In this document: positions 32,776 through 45,230 of the stretch, piece after piece
Numbering within the stretch: position 1 is the stretch's first letter
Layout: every line of letters starts with the position of its first letter
The notes under the pieces: model-generated
Database searches by the model: none
The model's input: the letters and a program-made list of their open reading frames with translations, nothing else
Told to the model about the DNA's origin: nothing
Translations under genes and position numbers: made by a program
Assembly (NCBI GenBank): GCA_030062745.1
Contig: CP099848.1
Location: forward strand, 18,401,081 to 18,465,080
Direction of reading: 5' to 3'
DNA from: Capitulum mitella
Taxonomy: Eukaryota; Arthropoda; Thecostraca; Pollicipedomorpha; Pollicipedidae
Length of the DNA stretch: 64,000 nucleotides

Positions 32776-35700
32776 CGTGCCGGTTTGATCGCGGCCGGCG
32801 GCGCGCGGACAGCGCCCCGGCGCGGCCAGGCCTCACAGGTCGGGCCGCCGGCCGCCGGCCGCCGGAGGGCCTGAAACCGGCGGTAGCCGGGACGCCCGGA
32901 CCACGAAAAAAACAGGGTCAGGCACAATCAGTCAGTGTGACGGCCGAGACCCGTCAAAGGGCCGATTCGTTAGCGTCAGGCGCTGGTCCCAAACAAACAC
33001 GAGGACTTCACCCCGGGGAGACAGCACGCGGGTGAAAGAGATCACCACCAGCGACATCTGCGCCGCGGACGCCTCTTCAGCAGGCCGCGATTCCCCGCGA
33101 CAGGCCCATGTCCGGCTGCGCGCGAGCCGGAAGTACAACTTAACCCCAGCGGCCGACAACGCCTGAGGTCGGCACTGGTCGCACTGCAGCGCTGACAATA
33201 CCGCCAACGGCCCACTGGCCGGCGCGACGGGTCGCTTTTCCAGATCCACGGATAGACAATCGTGACCCGGCCACCATCGCTGGTAATGTGGTCAGCTAAA
33301 GACTGGAACTGCGGCCGGACGCCGGCCGGCGGGGCCGGAAACGGCGCGGACCCGGCGGTCCCGGCACGGACGCCGCTGCCCACCGACCACCTCCAGCTGC
33401 TACCATCTTCGTGTCGTCCTCCATGCTTTACCCCGAAAGTAAATGTCGCTAGAGAGGTTGGACCACGCTGGCCCATAACGACAGCGGCAGAGGTGCCGAA
33501 AGCTCTGTGTTACTGCGGCCTAGCGGGGCGGTTGTCGCCGAACTGCGACCTGCGCCTACACGCGTGGGCGGGACCTGCTTCTCTGAGCCGGAAGAACGAG
33601 AATCACAGGTTCCCAGGTCAGCAATTAATCAGATAAACAAGAGAGAGAGAGAGGGGGGTGCTAATGATAAGACTTTGCTGCCGCCCCCCTCACCAACGAG
33701 AATGATGACCGAGCAGAGCAGCGGTAAACAACCACCCCTCCCGTCCAGTCTCCGGACCACAGTGGGCTCCAGCCAACCCCTCCGTGTAGTGGACGAAGGC
33801 CGAATCCTGCTCACCGGTGGACGAACACCGAGGCGCCGGACGCTCGCAGCGGCGGCAGGCAGTGCGTGTAAACGACTCGCCGCGGAGCACTCGACCAGGC
33901 GAGTGTCTCGCCGGCGGCCATCTCGAGCCCGCGCCACGGCGCCGAACAGCAGCGGACGAGGCCTAGCGGTCCGAACGGCCCGCGCGGTACGGCCGCAGCC
34001 TGCGGAGCGTGCAGCCCCGCCGACGGCCGACGGCCGGCAGACACGGCGAGCAGTCCTGACGTCCTGCCGGCGCCAGGAACGCTACCGGACCGCCGGTGTC
34101 CGGGGGTCGGATCGCACCAAACCGCTGCGTCGTGCGGCCGCGACATAACAACACCACGGGAAATGAATTCAGGGCAACAGCGGGGTCCGCCGAAATGCGG
34201 CAGTCGTGCGTGGTTTCCGGACAGCACCGCGATTAGACCTAGTGGGCTAATTAACGACGGCTTAGGGAGCCACATACAGCTTGCGTTATGGCTTCGCAAT
34301 GGATGACCTAATGATTCACGATCGGTAAGACTGAGACTCTAACGTTGTCTCACACCTGACGTTCAAGGAGAAAGCACACGTCGGACTAGAGCTACGGCTG
34401 TCACCATATTTTCAGGCCAAAGGAGTGGCTCAAAGTTGTGATTGAACAGAAATCTAAATCAATTTCGGCGAAAATAGCCACATCTGGGTCCGCCCCAATT
34501 TAAACTTTGAGTGAAGCTGTTGTTAGCTAATATGAAACCAGCTCCTGTCTCCGTTGCGTAATCCATGGGCTCGCAAAACACAAAGCAATAGCTCTGAGAC
34601 TATTCTGAGGCTGCCCGAGCCCCTGGGTCTGAAAGATGGTAACGAACGTTCCGCAAAGGCAGGCGCCGCTCCCAAATCGAAAGACGTTCTACGACCTTTT
34701 TAAGTGGAGTTCAAACTTGCGGTACTCGTCACTAAATCCTAAAACGGCGTTAAGGCAGTCCTAAAACAACGTTCCGACCAGAAACGCCCCGCTAAGCCAT
34801 CAAAAACGGACAGAAGTGCCACGCTAGAATGTTAGATAAAACAATGACCAACGCACAACACAACGTCCTGATGAAATGCTGTCGTGCGCACTGCCCCTGA
34901 ACATGCCCATGCCGTGAACGTTTTGTGAAGGCAATGTTACAACCGTCTTCTACGATAGGCGTTCAATGGGCATGTGACCGAATGTTCTGACCGTGCTACG
35001 AAGCAACTGTAAGCTCAGTTTTGGACGAGCCGGCTGTACACTTGAGCTATGGGATACACCTCCGCTCTGAGCAGCTACACTTGTCTGATAATGCCCTACA
35101 ATTCCGCTCTGCACAGCTACACTTTTCTGATTCATGCCCATCACTGAGAACAAAACCTAACTCTTTTGGGCATCCCCCCACCTACTACATCGATGTGGCA
35201 AATGCGACGCTATGCGACAGCAAAATTTGCACAAGACGATGGCAAACAGAATGAAAAATAAAACTGACAAATGTATGGCAGGAGAGGAAGTAGTGGCAAG
35301 AGCAACTTAGCTTAGGTTACGCTGGGCTAAGTCAGGTTGTGTTAGATTATGCTGGGTTGGATACATTTGCATAAATTACGTAAGACTACGCTGCGATAGG
35401 CTAGGTAAGGGCAAACCAGGTTATGCGCCTATTTGCCAGCGTATGCGCAAAATGAGCCGTCAGCTGAGGCCAACCAAGTCGAGGTAATGGCCTCTGCCTA
35501 TTGAGGCCAAGTTTGGCCAAGGGTCCGGTACGTCACCCAGCCAATGGGGATTGGCTCGTGTTCCGCAGACCGGGCTTTGACTCCGGTAATAATCTGCATA
35601 CCTGCCTAAACTGTAACGCCTTAATGGGTCCAGGTGTCACTGCTCGCCGTACTTACGACTGTAATCAAATTAAATGGCGATGCGTACCTGCGGAATCTAT

Positions 35701-35867
35701 TTCACCAGTTCGACTACTTGCATGCGATGAAAACTGGGCTTCAACAAGGGTCAGTGTTCTCTTTGTTATATTAATTATAATCAAATGTCATGTTCATCTA
35801 AAGGTAAAGTTTTTAGTTTACTGGAAAGTTACAGGTAAAGACATCGCTCAATATTAACCAACATTAA
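32776..35867. other. Intronic stretch without a supported gene
   Basis: CpG-rich at 32780-32890 and 33280-34180, with a GAGAGAGAGAGAG run at about 33642-33654. AT-richer sequence follows, including a degenerate GGTTATGCTGGG-type repeat at 35310-35420. Open frames at 33262-34148 and 33811-34299 lie in CpG-rich DNA on both strands. Confidence 0.5.
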
Positions 35868-37074
35868 ACGGGGTATTTCGCCACCGTCCACCGACTGCGT
35901 GGAGGTGGGGGTTATGCACTCCGTCTATCTCGAGAACCAATCGTCCGATTCGGCTGATTCAGACAGGAATCAACAGTGCGGAACCTTGCAATCCTGTGAC
36001 ATATAATTTTTTTGTTTCTGAATTGCTCATGACGCCAGGGGTCAGGCCAAAAATGAGAAAGTGGCCAGCTTTCCTAGAGTCGCCTAATCACTTTGACACG
36101 CAGACCACGACTAAAGTTGGCATGGCAATATGCTTCTAGCAGCTTAATTTCATACTTCAAGTGCCACGTGACTGAAGGTCAAAAAAGCTCATGGTCACAG
36201 GTTGTGTCACATGTAGCGCCCGTTACAACGTGTCATACATGTTTCCTGGTCCATATGACACGGAGATTCTAAAAAAGACACCTGCAAAGAGTCTTCGGCA
36301 TAATCAAGCCTAGAAATGGTCCCAATCATCGTGCAAATCCAATATTACATCATTCTATAGTTTAAAACTTGGAGTACCAAGAATACGCTAGTGACTTCCA
36401 TCTGACATCTCTGGATGGCCCTACAAGTCAGTTTGACCCGTATTGCACATTTTCATGGGATGTTGCACAACACTGCAAATGCAAATATCTCCACACCGGT
36501 CATCCGAAACATTAAACAAACGCCACCAGTTCACTCGCTAAGCTGGAATCTGCATAAGCCACCAAAAGTCAAAGTGCGAAAAATGTTATACTGTTGCAAG
36601 TGCTCTGCAAGTTGTACGAACGGTTCGTTGCAAGAAAACTCGGTGATTTACCTAGCTGCATCCAAAAAACATTCTATTCACTTCGTTTTCTAAAATGAGT
36701 TCCCAATGGACCCGGAGAGCAGAAAATATATATCTGACCTGGGATGACCCAGCATGACGTCAGAGATCCTCCATATCACAATCTCAGGCTATGCTGATAT
36801 GCAATGTAAGACGCAGTCGCCATACGTTATAAAAGAATCGATAAATACGGCGGTAAAGTAAAATTGAACGTCAAATCGCAAAACATGGCTGCCTTTGTGA
36901 CGTCATTAAGACGTGACGTAAGACGACCTCGTTTCCAAATTTCTGTCAGTACGTGCAAAATTGATGCAAGAAAAGGTATTGGAAGTTTCAGGACGCTACG
37001 TTTGTTCGTTTGAGGAAGGACTAACAAATGCCTTGGGGGGGGGGGGCGCTAAACTCTCCTCCCCCAATGGCGGG
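35868..37074 (+). mobile_element. Probable TTAA-flanked non-autonomous element, copy D
   Basis: TTAA occurs at 35864-35867 (another at 35854-35857) and at 37075-37078. The right end on the opposite strand starts CCCGCCATTGGGGGAGGAGA and leads into a poly-C run, like copies A to C. The left end is less clear (ACGGGGTATTTCGCC), with a GC-rich block following. It shares the words ATCTCGAGAAC and AATC with copy C at the corresponding position. The length of about 1.2 kb and the lack of coding sequence also match. The left boundary is uncertain. Confidence 0.55.
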
Positions 37075-37078
37075 TTAA

Positions 37079-38593
37079 CAGCTAAATATGCCTCACCGTT
37101 TCCCTTTTGAGGTTATTTCTACAGGAACTCCTTCTTAATACGTTATGACACCGGTATAAAGAAAAAAATCTGCTCACGTTATAAGACCGGAGACGGAACT
37201 GCCATTTTCCTGCATCCAGTCTGCGTTATGACAGTTCCATTGTCATCCTTGTGGAAGCATGAAAAACAGCCATAGTCACCGTATTCAAGGGATCAGCTAT
37301 CTTGGCCACACTTCCAACTGCATTCAGTGAGCTACAAAGGCGTCGTTGGAGTAAAGGGACTATGGTCACTTTCATCTGTCTCTTCGAGCAGCTTCCGATT
37401 TTTGGAAACTTCCGCGCGAAAGGTTTGCAACGGCTACGCTCCCAACAGTTCACCAAAATGCATCAGCATAAGCTACGAGAATTAGAACACAGGGGCAAGT
37501 AATGGAGCGGCCAATGACGAGGATAGGATGCAAGCTGCACAAGGCACCCCGGCACACAACGCACACATAGCAATGACAGATATTGTTTAATACGGCATGC
37601 TGATGAACAACTGTCACACTTGCATAAAAAATATGCGCGAGCTGAACTGAGTGAGGACCACATGCAAAGTACGATTCATGTTTCACCCGTAAAAGCAAAT
37701 GCTGTAGTGAGACTTGACATCGTCCAATGGCAGATGCAGCAATCAGCCCCCGGCGAAGCGAAAAGAGAACAGGGAGGACGGACAGAGCATACGAGGCATC
37801 GCACTTTATCTACTAAATCAGGGCAGTCGGCGCTTCAAGTCATTTCCTCGAACCCTGGCACGATCTCAGAGGTTTTGTAAGCTGCCACAGAACGCTTCAG
37901 CACGCGCCTGCGAGGGCCACGGAGGTAAACCACTAAGTCCGGCCAGCTAGATGAATTTTGTACGGCGATAAGCTGCCGTGGACGGTATAATCAAACTAAC
38001 GGAAATCGAGTCGGCCAATGCCAGTGAGCTCAGGTAGTGGGCACAATCACAGTTAGCCGCCAGGTCAGTCGTCAGTTAACAAAAGACGAGCCTGCCATCT
38101 GAAGCTCAGCCGACGTCCATCGCTCGGACCCAAAGAGCGCCGGCTGAGCACAATTAGCTTCCAACAGACGCTCATCTCGGTAAAAACGGGGAGCCTCCTG
38201 GCGAGATGGCGCCTGACTCGACTCGGAGCTCCGCCACCAGGAGACAGCTGATCGGCACAGTCCGGCGCTCCAAACGGCCCGGCTCCGCAGTGACTGGCGG
38301 CCTGCTCCACCGCGACAGCGCAACAGGTGCCGCACAGGGCCACCAAGACCTTCCGCTGCACGGTGAGGGCACTGCGAGTCCCCCAGCGCCCCGGGAGGTC
38401 ACAGCGTGTCGCCTCCGGCGCAGGTCGTTCTCAGAAGAGCGCCGCCTGCGGCTCGTCCGCCCTGTGGCGCGTGTGGCGCCGCCCGGCCGCCGCCGGCCTG
38501 AGCCGCCCTACATTGCCACAATCAGCGGCCGACTCGCCGACGAGCCCAATCTGGCACGCGGCGGCGATCCTCAGCCGAGGAGGCGACCGGAGC
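37079..38593. other. Non-coding stretch, nothing recognised
   Basis: AT-rich to about 38000, then GC-rich up to the satellite array. Open frames are short and lack family resemblance. Confidence 0.5.
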
Positions 38594-39513
38594 CGCGCTC
38601 CGCGGCACCACTGAATGGTGCTCCGTGACATCACCGAACGGGGGTCGGGGACGTAACAAAGCCGCGCTCCGCGGCACCACTGAATGGTGCTCCGTGACAT
38701 CACCGAACGGGGGTCGGGGACGTAACAAAGTCGCTCTCCGCGGCACCACTGAATGGTGCTCCGTGACATCACCGAGCACAGGGTCGGAGACGTAACAAAG
38801 TCGCTCTGCGCGGCACCACTGAATGGTGCTCCGTGACATCACCGAACAGAGGGTCCGAGACGTAACAAAGTCGCTCTCCGCGGCACCACTGAATGGTGCT
38901 CCGTGACATCACCGAGCAGGGGTCGGAGACGTAACAAAGCCACGTGGCATCACCGAGTGGTGCTCCGTGACATCACCGAGCAGGGGGTCGGAGACGTAAC
39001 AAAGTCGCTCTCCGCGGCACCACTGAATGGTGCTCCGTGACATCACCGAGCAGGGGGTCGGGGACGTAACAAACTCGCTCTGCGCGGCACCACTGAATGG
39101 TGCTCCGTGACACCACCGGGCAGGGGGTCGGAGACGTAACAAAGCCACGTGGCATCACCGAGTGGTGCTCCGTGACATCACCGAGCAGGGGGTCGGAGAC
39201 GTAACAAAGTCGCTCTCCGCGGCACCACTGAATGGTGCTCCGTGACATCACCGAGCAGGGGGTCGGGGACGTAACAAAGTCGCTCTCCGCGGCACCACTG
39301 AATGGTGCTCCGTGACATCACCGAGCAGGGGGTCGGGGACGTAACAAACTCGCTCTCCGCGGCACCACTGAATGGTGCTCCGTGACACCACCGGGCAGGG
39401 GGTCGGAGACGTAACAAAGTCGCTCTCCGCGGCGTCACCGAGTGGTGCTCCGTGGCATCACCGGGCAGGGGGTCGGAGACGTAACAAAGTCGCTCTCCGC
39501 GGCGTCACAAAGA
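38594..39513. repeat. 70-bp satellite array with a hairpin in most units (about 13 units)
   Basis: The unit of about 70 bp includes CGGCACCACTGAATGGTGCT, in which GCACCA and TGGTGC can pair around a 5-nt loop, then a GACATCACCGAGCAGGGGGT segment and an ACGTAACAAAG tail. Variant units beginning CACGTGGCATCACC occur at 38941 and 39146, about 205 bp apart, indicating a higher-order repeat of three units. It is the longest array in the window. Minus-strand open frames through it follow from the repeat. Confidence 0.93.
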
Positions 39514-41911
39514 TGTCTTCCGCGGTGTTACAGCGCAGAGCTGGGCCGGCCATGCAGTTCGCAGCCGCTGGCCCAGCCCGCGGCCCGGACAGCTACCGCG
39601 CTGGCCCCGTCACCAGAAGAGAATAATTCCCTAATTAGATCCGCCCTTGGAGACAATCTAATAAAGCAAAGTTTGCGAGGAAAACTTTCCAGACTTCGGA
39701 GCCTATTAGGGCAAACACGCCCGCTCGCACACGAGATGGAACTCTTATTTCTGTGTGCAAAAAGGCCAGGAATTGGAAACAAAAACATGTTTGAAAAATA
39801 AGTCTCCATAAATCCCATTACCATGAACCACGGTTCTCATCTCATATTCAAGCAGCACCTGTGTGGCGATCTTGAAATGTGCGCCTGACGTCAAGCACTT
39901 CCTGCGTCACGACTCACAAACACATAAACCATACCAAACAGCGCAGCCAAAATAATTTCGTGCGCAATAACGAACGGCAAACATGCCCGCTGAGCCCTAA
40001 CAAACCAGAACGCTAACTAAAGAAACACGTGGTCGGCTAGGGAAAGGCGCCCCGCTGCCGCAGAATCATGATTAACGAGAGCGAGAGGGCCCCTGCTGAG
40101 GCAGCCGGCCCAGGCTGCCTCGCCTCCGACCACGCTCCGGGGCCATTTGTTCCGGAGCGCCGTGCGTCCCCGGTACGGGGCGGCGCGTGCGTGCGTCCCG
40201 GCGCCACCACAGCGCCACCCACCGGTGGCCCTGCGAGGGTCGGACGGGAAGGGAGTGGCGAACGGGACCGCAGGCTTGGGCGGGACGACAGGATCGAATG
40301 GAACGCAAGAGCTGGACGAGGCACGAGGGTTGGCCGGGACGTGGGACCGGACGAGAGGTTGGAGGAGACGTGGGACGGCTGCAGAACGAACCGCGACCCC
40401 GGCGCGCGCGGGACGAGGCTTCCCACGGAGCAAGGAATGAGCGGCGCTAGCTGGGCGACCGGCGCGACGATGCTGGGAAACATGGTTCGGGACGAAAACA
40501 CACTTGTGAATGCGCTGGAAACCTAGTTCACGAGCCGATAAGCGCTGGACACGGGAACACGGCACGTATAAGCTTAGGTCACACTTTGAACCCCTCACGA
40601 GTAGTCAGAAGACGTCGGAAGTGAAACGAAGTGACAAGTGACACTAGTCTAAATGGCACCTCCAGACATAATGCTTCCACTGCGAAAAAAAAACAGAATC
40701 AGACATCAAGACGTTCGCAAAATTTGCTTCAATTTCATCCGAGCGATTTGCCAGAACGATACCTGGGAGCAGAACCCATGCTAAAGGGAGCTGATTGCAA
40801 GAACTCTGATCCCGCATTCAATCGTGCGATTTCAGGTAACGACCAATTGTTACGGTGTAGTTTCCCGTGCCGTCATGACACAACACGACCGCGAAGTAAT
40901 CAGCGCCACCCTATGCAGGCCATTTTCCAGCTTGTCCCGCGAACCAACTGGCGAGCGATGCAGCACGCCAGCAATAGGCGACTCGAGCCCGTCTGGCCAG
41001 GACGACGAAACCAGACCCCTCCCAGATGAGCTACCGATCGCAGTGTAATGCAGATTCAGGGTGTTGTCACCACACAGTCGCTCAAACACAGCCTCAGTCC
41101 GCGCGCCGAAGACGGCGGCGGAACCGAGACCCGCAGAGCACGCGGTTAGACGGCGTCGGTGCTTTCCTAATCGGGTTCATCTTTTCCCTTTCGAGTCTCC
41201 GCCTCCCCCACCACCATAATAAGATATTTATACTATGATCTCCAAGGACGCGTGTCCAAATCTGTCCGAAAAAATACGTGGTGTGCAATGGCTCATTTTG
41301 TAGGACGTAGTTAAGCATCATTGGCAAGATGTGAATTAGGAAACGAATTTACGAATAAAAACCGGAACACGTACATAATGGAAAACCTAATACAACAGGC
41401 ATGATAGTCCGTCATCGCCGCGCCGTTTCTCGTTGCAATTCACATCAAGAGCCGCGAAAATTACACTATCGGGCACCTACCCCGGCTTTCAACTTTTCTC
41501 CAGATCGACAGCACCCTCCCTTCAAATTACGTCGGACGGGGCTTTCATCTCGTGCGGTCCCGGCGGCGGCTGGAGCGCGGAAGACCGACGCAGAAGCCGC
41601 CGCCGGCCGAAGCTGCCCGCCAGCCCGCTCCGAACGTGGTTCACGGGGACAGCGGCGGCACGGTGGGCAGGCCTGTCGTCGAGGACGGCGCCGGCGCTCG
41701 CCGCGTGAGAAGTGTTGGTGGCCAGTTGTTCTGCGTGTCTCTGTGGCACTTGAAAACTAACGAATGAAGTTGACAGCCATTTCAGTGGTGATCTTCACCA
41801 CCCGTGATTTTGGGTAGCCAAGGACGTCTAGTTGAGAAGGGCTACAGAAGTAAAAAATCTGGCCATTTCCACCATTCACTAAACGACACTCCCACCTTCA
41901 ATAACTGAAGC
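39514..41911. other. Intronic stretch without a supported gene
   Basis: A degenerate GGGACG-type repeat lies at about 40245-40400 and generates overlapping open frames on both strands. Positions 41540-41710 are CpG-rich. No gene is seen. Confidence 0.5.
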
Positions 41912-42096
41912 CACTGGCGGCGCAAAGTCCGGATGTAGAAGTGGCGTGGGGGAAAGGGGTACAAGTCATTTAAATGTTATTCCTTTACATTCAAAACCAA
42001 AAGGCTGATGTTTCCTAAGTCCTGATGTTTCGGGAGTCGGGGGGGGGGGGGGAGCGGTTGTGGCGCTACAGGGTCTAAATTTTTCCACCGCCCCTG
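41912..42096. mobile_element. Short hAT-like element (about 185 bp)
   Basis: The left end CACTGGCGGCGCAAAG and the opposite-strand right end CAGGGGCGGTGGAAAA are similar (11 of 16), and both resemble hAT-type ends. Flanking octamers ACTGAAGC (41904-41911) and AGTGAAAC (42097-42104) agree at 6 of 8 positions, as expected for an old 8-bp target duplication. It contains a long G/C run. Confidence 0.45.
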
Positions 42097-42104
42097 AGTG
42101 AAAC

Positions 42105-42434
42105 ACGATGCGTGCAATGCGGCTGCTTTCGCCAGACAACAAGTACAGGAAGACGGGCAGCTCGTTTCGATCCCTAAAACATTGGTATGTGGATTCCAGA
42201 GCGGCGCCATATGTGTCTGGTAAATAGCAGTCGTCTACAACTGTCCCAGAAGGCAGCCTGTTTACATAACCAGCTCTGTCCTTCACAAGACTGTTGATTA
42301 ATCAGATCTTGTCCGCTATCAATTTCCCTACAAAAGCGGACCATTGCACGGGGCCGTCCGCTTCCGTTTACTTCTTCTGCCAGTCGGGAAGCATGAGCTA
42401 AGAGTTGAAAATATTTAGCATCTGTCAATGACAT
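42105..42434 (-). other. Possible remnant of coding sequence, frame-broken
   Basis: Two overlapping minus-strand frames are open here: 42174-42434 (starting MSLTDAKYFQLLAHASRLAE) and 41966-42286 (containing YVNRLPSGTVVDDCYLPDTY). The second runs into the adjacent hAT-like element. Residue composition is protein-like and the region is not GC-rich, so openness is a little less expected by chance. I recognise no family. It may be a decayed element ORF or noise. Confidence 0.2.
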
Positions 42435-44722
42435 TTTTCATTTAGCTTCTCAATATTTTTATGATCGTTACCACGGACATAGCTGACCTAAGCATTTGTT
42501 CATTCCAAATAACCGAGGCTTTGGGTGAAGGCGTGGTAGCAATGAGATCTGGACGCATTGCCTGCCTTGTATATTCTTCCAAAAATGTAGTTATTCATTT
42601 TACTCTAGTCCGTAACTGTCATGACAAAACAGGCTTAGAGACACCAACAATTAGTGAATATGTTTAAAACATATGCAAGGCAGCAGTCCAGGAAACGATC
42701 AATGGATTGTATTTGACGCACGTACTATTTCGAAATGTCAGTTTTCCGAAACAGTCCAATGCATTGAGACTTGTTCGTTCGTCTTGTTCATCTAAAAGAC
42801 TCAGTGCCCGAAGAAAACAGTGCGTACGACACATACCAGTTGACTAGCCGCTGGTTGATGCAGAATTTTCGTGGTCATTAGACCAAACGCCTATTCCAAA
42901 ATACGCTTTCAAAGTTGAAAGTAAACAGTGCCATAAATTAGCACCGGCCGCTCGCCGATCATCAGGTTTAGGAGAAAGTAATCTGGTCGGGGAAGAGCCT
43001 GGGAAAAACACTCACTCCCTCCAGAGAACTTCCCGCCTCGACATGCATGCTGTTCCGCATGGTTCATTTCTCCAGCGGCACAGCGTATACATCCAGGAAA
43101 CCCATTGGCGTGGCCATGCGCAGATATCATGCCTTGAGAGGCCATGAATACATCGCACAATAAATTTGTACGTCGATTTTTCTCACCAGCCAGCCGTTCC
43201 TGCAAATAAACAGGGCGCGCCGGCTGGTGTTTCATACGCCGGGCACTCTGCCTGAACACAGTCGTGGCCCGAACTGAGACGGCAGCCGGTCTCCAGTACA
43301 GGTGCTCGCGCTCATTACAAACATCTGTGCCCACATGTGGAGCGCAATCGCGTCAGATTGCTCTGGGAAACGGCCACGCAAGCTCGCACACACGCTGTCG
43401 CAGCCCGACCAAACAGTCGCCTCAGAGCAGCCCGACACACGCAACACGACCTCGGCACAGGGCAACCACAAGACAGGCTTTCTGAAGCAGGAGGCAGCTG
43501 TCCAGTGGGATGGTGCAAATGCTACGCCCTGATCTTAACAAGCACTGAACTACAGATGAGCACCGTCAACATTTTTCTTTTTAAGTATTATGATCGATCT
43601 GATCATATCATCTGTTATCCTATCATATTATCCTATCATATTATCATAATATCTGTATTATGAATGATATGATCTGCATCCTAAGTCCGGTTTTAAACAT
43701 TGGCTGCGAATCAAAGTTGGGAACCTGCTCGATGCCTTTACAACTTCATTTAATAATATCAAAAAATTACAAGGACGCGTTTCAATCGCAAGACGTTGTC
43801 TCTCAAGAGACGTGAAAACTTAGGCGGATGAATACATAAACGTTGGAAATACCTTGCAAGACATGCATATCCTTGCCTTTAAAAACACGCGCAACTGCTC
43901 CGAAAGCATTTTTAGACCGCATCAAGCCCGGACCTAGCAGCAAAGACTGCCAAGACGTTAAGAGGCATCACGAGAAGGCAAGCAAAATAGTTCTATCACC
44001 CCACCACAGTCAATCCAAAATAATTCATGTGTTTCTCCAAAGCCAAAAACGTTTTCATTCCGGACCGAGTATTAACAGGACATCCTGCCGTACAGCCTTG
44101 CTCCGGCTGGCCCACATGGCGTCAGTCCTGGGCCCTGTTCCCAACAGTGTGTCGCAGGGGTTTCCATTATTTGCTGAGACCACTATCTTCTGAGCATGCG
44201 TCTCACTGAGCGGCGACGTGGGAGGTGGTGACCCATGTCGGAGACGGTCGCCAAACAAGATATCACAGGACGTTGGTAGCAGACCGCCACTAAGCTTCCT
44301 TAAGGATCAAATTTTTGTTTTCTAAATACGCAGTCTGGTCTTTCCCGTGCCACACATCAAGGACAACACCGATAAGCAATGCCTTTAGATTCTTTGACAA
44401 GCTCTGGTGCTTGCATGTAGGCGGCTGCGTAACTATCGATATGACATGATTTTATTACAGGGACTGCTACAGAGCCACCCCGAGCAGCATCACCCTGCTA
44501 CAGCTAGTGCTGATATTTTGAATACGCAACATGTAGACCCGCACATGCATCGTGTTAATCGTAACCAGGAGACAAACAACGGGCGCCTGACGAAAAACGA
44601 GGCGCTTAAGCCGAGCTAGCCAGCCTCAAACGGCCGACGGTTACGGCGACGCGCGACACTCCCCGGTTCAGGACTGCGCAGTCCTCACAGCAACTGCCCG
44701 TTCGTCACGGCTCGGCCGCCTC
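42435..44722. other. Non-coding stretch, nothing recognised
   Basis: AT-rich with an ATCATATTATCCT-type simple repeat at about 43600-43660. A few open frames of 60-140 codons show no resemblance to known families. Confidence 0.5.
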
Positions 44723-45230
44723 CTGCAGCCGCCCGGCTCTGACGTCACCGCCAGCTGCAGCCGTCCGGCTCTGACGCCGCCGCCAGCTGCAGCCGCCTGG
44801 CTCTGACGCCGCCGCCAGCTGCAGCCGCCTGGCTCTGACGCCGCCGCCAGCTGCAGCCGCCCGGCTCTGACGCCGCTGCCAGCTGCAGCCGCCTGGCTCT
44901 GACGCCGCCGCCAGCTGCAGCCGCCTGGCTCTGACGCCGCCGCCAGCTGCAGCCGCCCGGCTCTGACGCCGCCGCCAGCTGCAGCCGCCTGGCTCTGACG
45001 CTGCCGCCAGCTGCAGCCGTCCGGCTCTGACGCTGCCGCCAGCTGCAGCCGCCTGGCTCTGACGCCGCCGCCAGCTGCAGCCGCCTGGCTCTGACGCCGC
45101 CGCCAGCTGCAGCCGCCTGGCTCTGACGCGCCGCCAGCTGCAGCCGTCCGGCTCTGACGCCGCCGCCAGCTGCAGCCGCCTGGCTCTGACGCCGCCGCCA
45201 GCTGCAGGCGCCCGGCTTTGACGCCGCCGA
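44723..45230. repeat. 32-bp tandem array, 16 units, one CAGCTG per unit
   Basis: CTGCAG recurs every 32 bp from 44723 to 45202, with one 31-bp step. The unit reads CTGCAGCCGCCTGGCTCTGA plus CGCCGCCGCCAG. From the second unit on, the junction makes CAGCTGCAG, which includes the E-box CAGCTG. Because 32 is not a multiple of three, all three minus-strand frames are open, giving two pseudo-proteins of about 200 codons. Confidence 0.93.

Noticed and set aside
33505..33560. Plus-strand CYCGLAGRLSPNC resembling a retroelement CCHC zinc knuckle
   Set aside because: One residue is missing between the first cysteines, the histidine is replaced, and no other gag or pol motif is nearby.
35310..35420. 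TTAGG-like interstitial telomeric repeat
   Set aside because: Only loosely GGTTATGCTGGG-like, with no run of exact TTAGG units.
35531..35600. tRNA/SINE-like GACCGGGCTTTGACTCCGGT
   Set aside because: The T-loop core TTCGA is absent and no A box was found.
38594..39513. CRISPR-like regular repeat
   Set aside because: The units are contiguous without unique spacers, and the DNA is eukaryotic. The same holds for the other arrays.
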